Shown here: one piece after another, positions 17,456 through 26,100 of the stretch | Position numbering within the stretch: position 1 is the first letter of the stretch | How the letters are laid out: every line of letters begins with the position of its first letter | DNA from: DATKQY01 sp035532475 | Lineage (GTDB): Bacteria > Actinomycetota > Acidimicrobiia > Acidimicrobiales > Bog-793 | DNA length: 47,116 nucleotides | Assembly: GCA_035532475.1 (NCBI GenBank) | Contig: DATKQY010000038.1 | Coordinates: 1-47,116, forward strand | Reading direction: 5' to 3' | Position numbers and translations under genes: made by a program | The notes under the pieces: model-generated | Seen by the model: only the letters and a program-made list of their open reading frames with translations | Database searches by the model: none | What the model was told of the DNA's origin: nothing

Positions 17456-18142
17456 ATGCCGATCCGCCGCCTCCGAGGCCGGGGTGCGCCCAGCGCCCCG
17501 GGTGACCGCCGCTTCGGGCTCGACTCGTTCCCCCCCACTTCCGACGTGCCGTTGATGGCCCTCGCCGGCTGGTTCGTCGGTGTGCTGCGCTGCGAGTCGT
17601 ACAACCTGCGCCCCCACCTTCGTGGGCCACGCCTGGCCTCGCTCGAGCCACGACCGCCCGAACGGTACGCGCCGCGCCGCCTCGTCGTGCACGCCCGGGT
17701 GGTGGCGGCCGTGAGCTGCGCGGTGGCAGGACTCGACGCCCTCCTCCCCGGGCCACACGCGCACCTGGCGCTGGTCGCCGGCGTCGGTGCCGGAGCCGTC
17801 CTGGCCGTGGTGGCCGGCGAGGCCTGCCACCACGGGATCGCGCGGCGCCGGCGGCCGGCGCTCGGCGACGACCTGATCGCCGCCGACGAGGCGATCCGGC
17901 GCCTCGCTGCGCGTTCGGTCGGCTACGGCAGCGGCGGCCTCGCCGCCATGCTCGTCGCCTTCCAGCTCGCGGCGAGCGCGGCCGGAGCCGGCGGGACCTC
18001 GCCGATGCGGCCTGCGCTGCAGCTCGTGGCCCTCGGCGTCTTCGCCTGGGCGCTGGTGCTCGCGGTCACCGCCGGCGCAGAGCTCCGTCTCCCCTCCGCC
18101 CGAGCGGTCGCGGCCGGCCGCGGCGAGCTCTCCCGCCGGTGA
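17456..18142 (+). CDS. Hypothetical multi-pass membrane protein upstream of a GntR regulator
   Basis: From about residue 77 this protein has four hydrophobic helices (for example VVAAVSCAVAGLDALL and QLVALGVFAWALVLAV) separated by a cytoplasmic basic/acidic loop (IARRRRP, DDLIAADEAIRRLAARS). The first 70 residues are Arg/Pro-rich with weaker codon bias, so the real start may be the ATG at 17555 or later. The stop overlaps the regulator's GTG by 4 bp. Membrane proteins are common partners of YtrA-type GntR regulators, which often control transport genes. No function is known to me. Confidence 0.55.
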   Translation: MPIRRLRGRGAPSAPGDRRFGLDSFPPTSDVPLMALAGWFVGVLRCESYNLRPHLRGPRLASLEPRPPERYAPRRLVVHARVVAAVSCAVAGLDALLPGPHAHLALVAGVGAGAVLAVVAGEACHHGIARRRRPALGDDLIAADEAIRRLAARSVGYGSGGLAAMLVAFQLAASAAGAGGTSPMRPALQLVALGVFAWALVLAVTAGAELRLPSARAVAAGRGELSRR

Positions 18143-18528
18143 TCGTACGCGTGGATCCGGAGAGCGCGGTTCCCGTCTACGAGCAGATCCGCGTCCAGCT
18201 GCTGACGCTGATCGCCTCCGGTACCCTCTCGCCCGGCACGCGCCTGCCGACCATCCGCCAGCTCGCCACCGATCTCGGCCTGGCCAAGGGAACCGTGAGC
18301 AAGGCCTACGACGCGCTGCTGCGCGCCGGTCTGATCACGAGCCGCGGCCGCCACGGGACCGTCGTCGCGCCGGGCCCGCCGGCGCTCGACGCCCCGGACG
18401 TCGCGGGCCGTCTGCGCGAGGCTGCACTCCAGCTCGCGCTGACCGCCCGCCAGCTCGGCGTGCCTGCCGACGAGCTGCACCGCAGTCTCGACCAGGCGCT
18501 GGCGAGCCTCGGCTCGTCGGCCGCGTAG
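18139..18528 (+). CDS. GntR-family transcriptional regulator (YtrA-like)
   Basis: This is a 129-residue cytosolic DNA-binding protein. The winged helix is clear: VPVYEQIRVQLLTLIASGTLSPGTRLPTIRQLATDLGLAKGTVSKAYDALLRAGL, spread over residues 12-66. A wing follows (ITSRGRHGT), then only a short helical C-terminal tail rather than an effector-binding domain, the hallmark of the YtrA subfamily. The GTG start overlaps the stop of the membrane protein gene, so both are translated together. It likely represses its own operon; no operator is obvious to me. Confidence 0.85.
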   Translation: MIVRVDPESAVPVYEQIRVQLLTLIASGTLSPGTRLPTIRQLATDLGLAKGTVSKAYDALLRAGLITSRGRHGTVVAPGPPALDAPDVAGRLREAALQLALTARQLGVPADELHRSLDQALASLGSSAA

Positions 18529-18538
18529 GGTGCTCGCC

Positions 18539-19225
18539 GTGACCGACACGCCGCGCCCGCGGCTCCCGATCGCCGTCTGCGTCGAGCTCGGCGCGAAGCG
18601 CGCCTTCGCCTCGGCCCTCGACTGGCCGGGCTGGTGCCGCTCCGGCCGGGACGAGCACCTGGCCCTCCGGGCCCTCGAGGAGTACGCCCCCCGCTACGGG
18701 GTCGTCGCCGCGGCGGCGGGCATCGCATTGCCGGCGGTCGCGGCCCGCTCGCTCGCCGTCGTCGAGCGGGTCGCCGGGTCGACCACCACCGACTTCGGCG
18801 CACCCGGCGCGCTCGCCGCCGCCGACGCCGCGGCGAGCGGCCCGGCCGAGGCACGCCGTGTCGCAGCCCTCGTGGAAGCGTCCTGGCAAGCGCTCGAGCG
18901 AGCGGTCGCCATGGCCCCCGTGGCCCTGCGCAAAGGCCCGCGGGGCGGGGGACGCGACCGGGACGCCATCGCCGCGCACGTCCTCGCCGCCGAGGCCGCC
19001 TACGGGCGAAAGCTCGGCGTGCGCCTCCCCGCGCCCGACGCCGCGGACACCGGGGCCGTCGCCCGGCTGCGCGCCGCGATCCTGGCGGTGATCGGCGCGC
19101 CGTCGGACGGCGCGCCGACCCTCGAGCGAGGCTGGCCCCCGCGCTACGCGGCACGACGCATCGCGTGGCACGCGCTCGACCACGCGTGGGAGATCGAGGA
19201 CCGGAGCGAACCGGCGGGACCGTAG
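18539..19225 (+). CDS. Conserved protein with HicB-like N-terminus and DinB-like C-terminus
   Basis: This 228-residue protein resembles conserved actinobacterial hypotheticals. The N-terminal 50 residues (VCVELGAKRAFASALDWPGWCRSG followed by EEYAPRY) recall the HicB antitoxin fold, where a partial RNase H-like domain carries the WPG-C motif. The C-terminal half is helical, with KGPRGGGRDRDAIAAHVLAAEAAYGRK and RRIAWHALDHAWEIEDR, like the four-helix DinB/DUF664 fold with possible metal His residues. No HicA toxin is nearby. I prefer GTG 18539, 8 nt after AGGG; GTG 18530 is also possible. The function is unknown. Confidence 0.7.
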   Translation: MTDTPRPRLPIAVCVELGAKRAFASALDWPGWCRSGRDEHLALRALEEYAPRYGVVAAAAGIALPAVAARSLAVVERVAGSTTTDFGAPGALAAADAAASGPAEARRVAALVEASWQALERAVAMAPVALRKGPRGGGRDRDAIAAHVLAAEAAYGRKLGVRLPAPDAADTGAVARLRAAILAVIGAPSDGAPTLERGWPPRYAARRIAWHALDHAWEIEDRSEPAGP

Positions 19226-19264
19226 AGGCTGGGCGGTGACGGTGCTGGCGGCCCGCGTCCTGAC

Positions 19265-19858
19265 TCAGATGTCGCGAAGCGCCGCGTACACCTGATCGAC
19301 GAGGACCGACAGCGGTGCGGGCACGATCGGGTCGGCGGGCTGATCCGGACCGTGGGGGTGCGCGTGGCGCGGTGCCGCCGACTTCGCCCGCCGGTAGCGC
19401 TCGACGAGCTGGGCGAGCTCGGCTTGCGCGAGGTGATCGAGCAGCATCGGCACGACGGCGAGCTCTTCCACCTCGCGGTGGCGGTGCAGGGCCGCCTCCA
19501 TGCCGCCGACCATCTCCTCGAACCCCGGCCGGTCGCGACCCGCCCGCTCGAGCCCGCCGAGCAGGCGTAGCGCCTCGGCATCCTCGGCCACCCGCTGCCG
19601 CACGACCTCGGCGCCGTTCGGAGCGTGCTCGGCGATCGCCGGGTACAGGACCTGCTTGACGACGGCCTGATGACGGACGAGCTCGTTCGCCACCTCGCAG
19701 AGCAGGTCGGCCCACAGCGCGCTCGCCCCTTCGGCCAAGTGCGCCAGCAGCAGGGAGAGGTGCTTGTGGTCGACCACCACCAGCTCGGCGAGGTCGACCC
19801 CGGGACTCGGAGCGGCCCTCGCCGAGCGCTGGCCGGCGTCGCTGTCCGTCACGCTCAC
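19265..19858 (-). CDS. Hemerythrin-like domain protein
   Basis: This 197-residue, largely helical protein has His residues spaced as in hemerythrin/DUF domains: HKHLSLLLAHL (about 31-41), VRHQAVVKQVLYPAIAEH (about 61-78) and HRHREVEELAVVPML (about 125-139). These could bind a di-iron site for oxygen or redox sensing. The rest is a Pro/His-rich tail. The GTG at 19858 overlaps the stop of the upstream membrane protein gene by 4 bp, so both are made from one message. The metal ligands are inferred from the pattern only. Confidence 0.7.
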   Translation of the reverse strand: MSVTDSDAGQRSARAAPSPGVDLAELVVVDHKHLSLLLAHLAEGASALWADLLCEVANELVRHQAVVKQVLYPAIAEHAPNGAEVVRQRVAEDAEALRLLGGLERAGRDRPGFEEMVGGMEAALHRHREVEELAVVPMLLDHLAQAELAQLVERYRRAKSAAPRHAHPHGPDQPADPIVPAPLSVLVDQVYAALRDI

Positions 19859-20478
19859 ACCGCCGGCGACGCGCCGTGCAGCCGGTGGCTTTGCCCGAGC
19901 CCCGTGACCGGCGTCACGACCGGTGCCGGGCGGTGCCGCACCGACCAGCCGAGCGCGAACCCGCCACAGGCGGCGAGGATCAAGCCGGGCCCGAAGGAGT
20001 AGCCGACCTCGTTGGCGAGCGTGCGCAACGGCGACGCGCCGACGAAGTAGCCGCGCGCGTGCAGGAGCACCGGCCAGGCGAGCGGTCCAATGGCGAACCA
20101 TCCCCCGCACGCCAGCGCGATCAGGCCGAGCATGCCGAGGCTGAACCTGCCGATGCCGAGGGCGAGGCGGCTGCCCGCGCTGATCATCGCGATCCCCGTC
20201 ACGAGGCCGATCGCCCCCGGGACGAGGCCGAGCAAGGCATGGGCGAGGTTCCAGTGCCACGAACCCGAGCCGTCGGCGCTGTAGCCAAAGGTCGGGCCGA
20301 CATAGGCCACGACGCCGCCCCACGCGGCGATCGCGGCGGTGACCACGCCGAGCACGGCCAGGCTCGGTGGTGCCGAACGCCCGGCCGCGACCGCCGGGAC
20401 CTCCGTCACCGGCGGGGCTGGCGCCACCTCGGTCCCGGCTTCCGCCTGCGTGGACAGCGGCTCGAAGGCTGCGCTCAT
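19855..20478 (-). CDS. Four-helix membrane protein of unknown function
   Basis: This is a 207-residue protein. An Ala/Pro-rich cytoplasmic N-terminus of about 45 residues is followed by four hydrophobic helices (LAVLGVVTAAIAAWGGVVAYVG, ALLGLVPGAIGLVTGIAM, MLGLIALACGGWFAIGPLAW, GPGLILAACGGFALGW). Trp, Gly and His are frequent between helices (SGSWHWNLAHALLG). ATG 20478 has a GGAGATG site upstream. It is coupled to the hemerythrin-like gene, which suggests a small membrane-linked redox or sensing pair, but I do not recognise the family. Confidence 0.65.
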   Translation of the reverse strand: MSAAFEPLSTQAEAGTEVAPAPPVTEVPAVAAGRSAPPSLAVLGVVTAAIAAWGGVVAYVGPTFGYSADGSGSWHWNLAHALLGLVPGAIGLVTGIAMISAGSRLALGIGRFSLGMLGLIALACGGWFAIGPLAWPVLLHARGYFVGASPLRTLANEVGYSFGPGLILAACGGFALGWSVRHRPAPVVTPVTGLGQSHRLHGASPAV

Positions 20479-21249
20479 CGCTGCATCTCCCCGTTGGATG
20501 CGGGCACCCCGTCGCTGCTCCTCGGCGCCGCGTCCCGGGCTGGGACCCGTCGGCTCCGAGGCTACGGGCGTACCGCACGGTGCTACGGACGTCGCGCCCT
20601 GCGACGCCACACCTGAGCGCGTACCCGATCGAGCGCCGCCGAAACGCCGCACGTGCAACACCCCAGCTCAGACGGGAACGGGGCGCGACCTCCCCCGGGC
20701 AGGCAGGCCGGGAGCCGGCGGGCGCCGGGCGGGCGCGATCTCTCGCTCCTCGGCGCGATCGATCGACGCGCCTCGGCCACCGGAGCCCGACCGCTCCCCC
20801 ATCCTCGTCGCGCCGGTCCCGTCCGCGGACATCGCCGAGCTGCACCGTCGGGCGTGCCCTCGGGTTGGCATCCCTGCACCCGTTCTCGTCGCGACCCCCG
20901 AGCGGTGCGACGAGGTCGACCTCGGCCAGCGGGCGAGCGCGATGCGCACTCTCCGTGGTCGGGCGAGCACTCTCCGACCACGGAGGGTCCCATTTGCCCG
21001 AACGGGCTCCGGCGTCTGCGAGCGCATTGCACCTGGGCGGCAGCTGAGATTGCTCCGCTCCAGGTCAGGTGACCGCAAAAGATCAGGTATGAACCAAATG
21101 AGTTGGTAACCTCCGCATTCACTGTGCCACGGTCCGTATCCGACAGGTGTTCGTGCAGGTACCGAAGGGTTTCTCGGGTCGATCACGGGTCAGAGGTGAG
21201 TGGGCCGCCACCGCGAGTGGGTCCGTCGTATGTGAGCCAGCTACGGTTA
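20479..21249. other. 771-bp intergenic region without a supported gene
   Basis: This gap separates the divergent hemerythrin/membrane pair from the polysaccharide operon. Open frames exist on both strands, but codon third positions lose their G/C bias and no frame looks like a known protein. A perfect 12-bp hairpin lies at 20951-20985 and an AT-richer patch at about 21070-21130, where the operon promoter may be. I found no convincing -35/-10 pair. Confidence 0.5.
20951..20985. repeat. Perfect 12-bp inverted repeat with internal direct repeat
   Basis: CTCCGTGGTCGG (20951-20962) and CCGACCACGGAG (20974-20985) are perfect complements around an 11-nt loop. GCACTCTCCG also occurs twice as a direct repeat across the element. 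It may be a terminator-like RNA hairpin or a binding site for a dimeric regulator controlling the polysaccharide operon about 260 bp downstream. Confidence 0.5.
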
Positions 21250-23253
21250 ATGCGACTCGGCGCCTATTCCCGATTCGCCGCTGTCGGGCTCGTTGCGATC
21301 GTCGTGATCGCGTGCGCAACTGGCTCCTTCTCGATGCCGGCGGGAGCGGCGGTCACGCCCGGCGGCACCGCCGGGACCGTCACGCCAGCGATCGTCGGGC
21401 TCCCCGCCAGCATCTCGCTCGCGGGCCCGAACGCGAGCGAGCAGCTGACCATCCCCCCGTCGCAGGGCGTGGCCTGGAGCGCGCTTCAGCTCCGGGTCGA
21501 CTGGCCGCTCGGCATCAGCAGCGGCGCCCTCGAGGCGACGGACCAGAACGGGCGCCTCGGCGTCCTCTCGGCCCCGACGGCCCCGGGCGCGACCCAGCTC
21601 TGGACGGTGCCCGTTCGGGCCACCGCCGGCCAGCCCTACACCATGACCCTGACCGCCAACGTCGAGCAGCAGGGCACCCAGGTCTGCGGCGCGTCCGGGA
21701 ACCCGACGGTCGTCGCGTACCCGCTCGCCCTCGGGTTCGCCTCGAACGTCCAACCGGACTCGGTCGGCGACTACCTGGCGGGGCCGATCAGCACCCTCGT
21801 CGTCCGCACGCCCGAGCCCGTCGGCCGCTCCGTGGCCGAGGCCGCCCTCCAGCTCGTGGGCACCGTCGTCGCCGACGACTTGGACCGGGACGTGCACGTC
21901 GACGTGGTCCCCGTCGGCGCCGCGGTGACGGCCGTCGGCCCGTTCACCCGGGTGGTCACGTTCGACCCGGGCGTTCCCGCCGGGATCAGCCTCTCGCCTT
22001 CCGCGGGCGCCGGGCTCGTGATCGGCGGGTCCGGGGCGGCCCTGCTGCAACAGGTCGCGCTGTTCGGTTCACGGCTCGTGCCGGCGCTGCAGATCGGGGC
22101 GGCCCGCGCGATCCGAGCACCCGGCGTCGTCCGCCAAGAGCTCGGCACGGTGAGCCTGGCGGAGCTCGGGCTGACCTCGACGACCGCCTCCGGCATCGGC
22201 ACCTTCTCGATCCCGATCGGCTTCGACCAGATGGCCTTCGGCACCGAGCTGTCCGGGGCGCAGCTCCAGCTCTCGGGCCACAACGCCGCGATCCCGACCG
22301 CCGCCTCGGCAGCGGTCACCCTGCTCGCGAGCGGCGCGCCCGTCGCCACGACCCCGCTCGGCAACTCCGGGCGCTGGGCACTCGACGCCGCGGTCCCGCC
22401 GCTCGACCTCAACCGCTTCGTCGACCTGCAGCTGCAGGTGCGCTACACGACGAGCCAGGGCTACTGCTCGGCGTTCCAGACGCCTCTCGACGTCTCCGTC
22501 GACCCGTCGAGCACCATCACGGTGACGCCCGGGCGACCGCCGACGGCGCCCGGGTTCCTCGAGGTGCCACAGCTGCTCGCACCCGAGGCCGACGTGGTGC
22601 TCGCGCCGTTCTCCTACGCCACGTTCGCCCTCGGCGCGCAGCTCGTCGCCGACCTGCAGCGGATGAGCACGACGCCGCTCCAGCTCTCGCTCGCCCCCGG
22701 GCCCGCGCTGCCCGGCGGCGGGACGCCGGCCATCGTCGTCGCCGAGCACGGCAGCGCCCTCGCCCGGCGCCTGCTGCCCACCGGGGTGGCGAGCGGGACC
22801 GTCTCATTCGCCACCGCCCACGGCACGACCGTGGTCGCGGTCGACCCCTCCGAGGCGGTGCTCTCGGTGGCCCATCCGTCGAGCGGGGACGCGACGGTCG
22901 CGCTCATCGGCTCGACGAGCGGGCACGGTCGCGCCGGCGCGCTGCTGGACGCCATCGGCGACCTGCCCACGCACTGGTTCTCCCTGACCGGCGACGTCGC
23001 CGCGCTGAGCCCGTCCGGCGTCGTCGTCACCGCGCAGGTGACGGGATCCCCTGGGCCGACGCTGACGGCTGCAAGCGCCGCGCTGCTCTCGCACCGCTGG
23101 ATCTGGGCGGTGCTCGGCGCTCTCGCTGCGGCGCTCGCGGCGCTTGTGACGGAGCTCTTCCTCGGCCGGCGCCGGCGTCGCGCGGCGGCGCTGCCGACCC
23201 CCGACGAGCGGGGGGACGACCGGCCGTGGGGACCCGACGGCGGCATCTGGTGA
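21250..23253 (+). CDS. BcsB-like exported protein, C-terminally anchored
   Basis: This is a 667-residue protein with an N-terminal signal or anchor (residues 6-30, VGLVAIVVIACATGSFSM), a long beta-rich extracytoplasmic region, and one C-terminal helix (WIWAVLGALAAALAALVTELFL). A basic/acidic cytoplasmic tail follows. This layout equals that of BcsB, which guides cellulose from the synthase; weak likeness is seen in repeated beta-sandwich segments (GAQLQLSGHNAAIP, LDLNRFVDLQLQVRY). It heads a four-gene operon with a GT2 synthase, which supports a role in polysaccharide export. ATG 21250 gives the signal peptide; GTG 21232 is possible. The 3' end overlaps the next gene by 4 bp. Confident on topology, moderate on family. 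Confidence 0.65.
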   Translation: MRLGAYSRFAAVGLVAIVVIACATGSFSMPAGAAVTPGGTAGTVTPAIVGLPASISLAGPNASEQLTIPPSQGVAWSALQLRVDWPLGISSGALEATDQNGRLGVLSAPTAPGATQLWTVPVRATAGQPYTMTLTANVEQQGTQVCGASGNPTVVAYPLALGFASNVQPDSVGDYLAGPISTLVVRTPEPVGRSVAEAALQLVGTVVADDLDRDVHVDVVPVGAAVTAVGPFTRVVTFDPGVPAGISLSPSAGAGLVIGGSGAALLQQVALFGSRLVPALQIGAARAIRAPGVVRQELGTVSLAELGLTSTTASGIGTFSIPIGFDQMAFGTELSGAQLQLSGHNAAIPTAASAAVTLLASGAPVATTPLGNSGRWALDAAVPPLDLNRFVDLQLQVRYTTSQGYCSAFQTPLDVSVDPSSTITVTPGRPPTAPGFLEVPQLLAPEADVVLAPFSYATFALGAQLVADLQRMSTTPLQLSLAPGPALPGGGTPAIVVAEHGSALARRLLPTGVASGTVSFATAHGTTVVAVDPSEAVLSVAHPSSGDATVALIGSTSGHGRAGALLDAIGDLPTHWFSLTGDVAALSPSGVVVTAQVTGSPGPTLTAASAALLSHRWIWAVLGALAAALAALVTELFLGRRRRRAAALPTPDERGDDRPWGPDGGIW

Positions 23254-24602
23254 ACGGACGAGGGCTCGCCGTCGACCGCCGCAGCCTGGCCGGCTTCGCC
23301 GGCTACGCCGCCGCCGTCGGCGTCGCCTGCTCCTCCAGCATCCGGGTCGCGATCGGCCAGAGCGCGGTCGTCCCGCTGCCGGCGGTCACCCTCGTCGCCC
23401 CGCTCGCCACCGTCGTGGCGCTGTTCACCTGGCGCGTGCCCGCCGCGACGCCCCAGGTCCAGGACCCCGAGACCGACGTCATCTTGAGCGTCCCGCCGCT
23501 GCTGCTCGGCGCCTGGCTCGTCTACTGGGGCCCACGCAAGCTCGGCGTCCAGTTCTACCTGTTCCGACCGGACCTGATCGGCCTGTTCCTCGTCTCGGTC
23601 GCCCTCGCGAGCCTCCTGCTCGGCGCCCGCTTCGCCGCGGGAGCGGCGCGTTCGCTCGCGCTCTGCGCGCTGGTGTGCTGTCCCGTCGTCCAGCTCTTCA
23701 TCGCCGGCATCGGCCCTGGGGCGCTGCGGGTGGCCGCGGCATCGACGCTCGCCTGCCTTCCGCTCGTCGCCGGGCTCGGCCGCTCGTGGCCTCGCCTCGC
23801 CGTCCTCCTCGTCGCGGGCGCGGCGACCGGCGGCGCTGCCGGGGCCCTCGTCGCCTCGGTCACGGACTCGCCGGCTGCCGCCGGGTTCTCCGCCGCCGTG
23901 CTCGCGTGCGCGGGCGCGCTCGTCGCCCACCTGTCGCTCGCCCCGACCTCGCCCAGGGTCCTCGTGCCCCTCGCCGTGCTCCGGCTCCGACGGGTCGTGG
24001 TCGTGGCGTTGGTGGCCGGCGCCGTCGGCCTGCTCGACACGGTCGTGCCGGCGCTCGCCCTCGCGGGCCCGGCACGGCCTCGACCCGCGCTCGACCCCCG
24101 GGGACGCTCGCAGGCCGAGAGCGTGCGGCCCGGCGTCGCCGTCCGCCGCTGGGAGGTGGCCCTGCCGCCCGCGCCGAGCGGCCACGCGCTGGTCGTGACG
24201 ACGACCGGGCCATCCGTCGCGGCGACCCTCACATACCCCATGGACTCCCTGCTCGCCTGGCCGGACGCGCCGTGCCCGACGCGCGACCTCCTGCGCTCGG
24301 ACGGTCTCGACGTCACGATCAGCCTCTACAGCTCCGCCTTCACCGGCTACCGCTGGGAGGAGCTCGAGTGGGGCTGGCCGACCACCGCGGGCTACCAGCG
24401 GGTCGACCTCGTGATCTCCTCGAGCCCGAACGGCGACGGGCTCGTCTTCCCGGCGCTGCGCCCCGAGGTCGTGCTCGACGCGTTGCGGACCAGCACCGAC
24501 TTCGTCGCCAACCGCCAGGTGGACTGCGGCGTGCTCCCGGTCCCGCCGAGTGAGGCCGCCGCGACCCTGCAGGCGTTCCTTGCCGCTTCGAGAACCCGCT
24601 GA
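23250..24602 (+). CDS. Unrecognised polytopic membrane protein with extracytoplasmic domain
   Basis: This is a 450-residue protein. About eight to nine hydrophobic helices fill residues 12-275, for example LIGLFLVSVALASLLLGAR and VVVVALVAGAVGLLDTVVPAL. A soluble C-terminal domain of about 175 residues follows, with WGWPTTAGYQRVDLVI and two to three Cys, probably outside the membrane. The overall plan resembles exosortase/EpsI-type proteins, but the exosortase catalytic Cys (ACSG-type), Arg and His motifs are not visible. It starts at a GTG overlapping the previous stop (GTGA) and ends 1 nt before the GT2 gene. It may be a structural or acceptor component of the polysaccharide machine. Confidence 0.6.
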   Translation: MNGRGLAVDRRSLAGFAGYAAAVGVACSSSIRVAIGQSAVVPLPAVTLVAPLATVVALFTWRVPAATPQVQDPETDVILSVPPLLLGAWLVYWGPRKLGVQFYLFRPDLIGLFLVSVALASLLLGARFAAGAARSLALCALVCCPVVQLFIAGIGPGALRVAAASTLACLPLVAGLGRSWPRLAVLLVAGAATGGAAGALVASVTDSPAAAGFSAAVLACAGALVAHLSLAPTSPRVLVPLAVLRLRRVVVVALVAGAVGLLDTVVPALALAGPARPRPALDPRGRSQAESVRPGVAVRRWEVALPPAPSGHALVVTTTGPSVAATLTYPMDSLLAWPDAPCPTRDLLRSDGLDVTISLYSSAFTGYRWEELEWGWPTTAGYQRVDLVISSSPNGDGLVFPALRPEVVLDALRTSTDFVANRQVDCGVLPVPPSEAAATLQAFLAASRTR

Positions 24603-24603
24603 C

Positions 24604-26097
24604 GTGCTCGGGCGCGCCGTCGAGGAGGGCCCGGGCGAGCGCCGGGTCCGCCTCGTCGCCCACCATCCCCAGCCCGCCGAGCAGGCCCGGGCGGAGGCGC
24701 TCGACCTCGCCATCCACGGCCTCGAGCGCACGCGCCCGGAGATGAGCGCCCGACGCACGCTCGTCGGCTGGCAGCGCAGCGCCATGGCCGTGACCGCCGG
24801 GGTGCTGGCGCTCGGCTTCGCGCTGCGGCCGGTGCTGACGGGTTCGATCCTGATCTCCCTCCTCGTCGCGCTGTACGTCGCGACGATGGTCGAGCGCTCC
24901 GTGGTGTTCGCCCGGGGACTGCGGGCGGTCGAGTTCCTCATCCGCCGCCCACTTCCGCCGATGAGCGACGAGGAGCTGCCCCGCTACACGATCCTCGTCC
25001 CGGCGTATCGCGAGGCGGAGGTCGTCGGCCACCTCGTCGACGCGCTCGGCGCGCTCGACTATCCCCCGGACCGGCTCGAGGTGCTCCTGCTCGTCGAGGA
25101 CGACGACGACCTGACGATCTCCGCGCTGCTCCCGCTCGAGCTGCCCCCGTTCGCCCGCGTCCTGCTCGTCCCGGCGAGCGAGCCGCGCACCAAGCCCAAG
25201 GCCTGCAACTACGGTCTGCACTTCGCGAGCGGCGAGCTCGTGACGATCTTCGACGCCGAGGACCGGCCCGAGCCGATGCAGCTCCGCTGTGCGGTCGACG
25301 CCTTCCGCCGCGCCGGGCCGCGCACCGTCTGCCTGCAGGCGCGGCTGCAGTACTTCAACGCCCGCCAGAACATGCTCACCCGGTGGTTCACCGTCGACTA
25401 CACGACCTGGTTCGCGGTCTTCCTCCCGGGGCTCGCCTCCTTCGGCCTGCCGGTGCCGCTCGGCGGGACCTCCAACCACATCCGCGCCGAGGCGCTCGTC
25501 GCGGTCGGGGGCTGGGACCCCTACAACGTCACCGAGGACGCGGACCTCGGCATCCGCCTCGTCAGAGCCGGCCTGCGGACAGGGATCATCGACTCGGTCA
25601 CCTACGAGGAGGCCAACAGCGACGGGCTGAACTGGGTCCGCCAGCGCTCGCGTTGGTACAAGGGCTACATGCAGACCTGGCTGGTGCACGTCCGCCAGCC
25701 CGTGCGGATGCTGCGCGAGCTCGGCCCGCACGGCTTCCTCAGCGTGACGCTGCTCACCGGGGCGACACCGTTGCTGAGCGCGGTGAACCTGCTCTCGTGG
25801 ACCTGCACGATCGTCTTCATCATCGGCACGCCGGGCTGGCTCGTGCAGGTCTTCCCGGCCCCCGTCGTCTACTTCGGCACCGCCGCGGCCTTCTTCGGCA
25901 ACGCCACCGTCGTCTACGTGAGCCTCATCGCCTGCCGCCAGACCCACCAGGGCCACCTGGCGTGGGCGGCGCTCACCTACCCCCTCTACTGGGTCCTCAT
26001 GGCCGTGGCCGGGGTGAAGTCGCTCTGGCAGCTCGTCGCCCGGCCCTCCTACTGGGAGAAGACTGTGCACGGCCTCGCTCGCTCGGGCCCGGACTAG
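24604..26097 (+). CDS. Processive family-2 glycosyltransferase (XagB/BcsA-like, no PilZ)
   Basis: This 497-residue membrane enzyme should polymerise sugar from a nucleotide-sugar donor and thread it through its own helices. A 60-residue N-terminal extension leads to two helices (61-100). The GT2 catalytic domain has VPAYREAEVV (132-141), acidic residues at 165-169, DAED (217-220), GGTSNHIR, TEDADLG (310-316) and the processive motif QRSRWYKG (347-354). C-terminal helices follow, with no PilZ domain, so control by c-di-GMP through PilZ is not expected. The GTG at 24604 is 1 nt after the upstream stop. The polymer is unknown; a beta-glucan or similar homopolymer is inference. Confidence 0.85.
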   Translation: MLGRAVEEGPGERRVRLVAHHPQPAEQARAEALDLAIHGLERTRPEMSARRTLVGWQRSAMAVTAGVLALGFALRPVLTGSILISLLVALYVATMVERSVVFARGLRAVEFLIRRPLPPMSDEELPRYTILVPAYREAEVVGHLVDALGALDYPPDRLEVLLLVEDDDDLTISALLPLELPPFARVLLVPASEPRTKPKACNYGLHFASGELVTIFDAEDRPEPMQLRCAVDAFRRAGPRTVCLQARLQYFNARQNMLTRWFTVDYTTWFAVFLPGLASFGLPVPLGGTSNHIRAEALVAVGGWDPYNVTEDADLGIRLVRAGLRTGIIDSVTYEEANSDGLNWVRQRSRWYKGYMQTWLVHVRQPVRMLRELGPHGFLSVTLLTGATPLLSAVNLLSWTCTIVFIIGTPGWLVQVFPAPVVYFGTAAAFFGNATVVYVSLIACRQTHQGHLAWAALTYPLYWVLMAVAGVKSLWQLVARPSYWEKTVHGLARSGPD

Positions 26098-26100
26098 GCC

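Noticed and set aside
20653..21072. Possible small gene in the large intergenic region, with a short stretch of good codon bias near 20780-20860
   Set aside because: The bias fades after about 25 codons, the frame is Arg/Pro-rich, there is no ribosome site, and it resembles no protein. It could be a decayed fragment, but that is not supportable.
21147..23250. Long Arg-rich plus-strand frame upstream of and in phase with the 450-residue membrane protein
   Set aside because: It overlaps the BcsB-like gene in another frame. The conserved topology only begins after the GTG at 23250.
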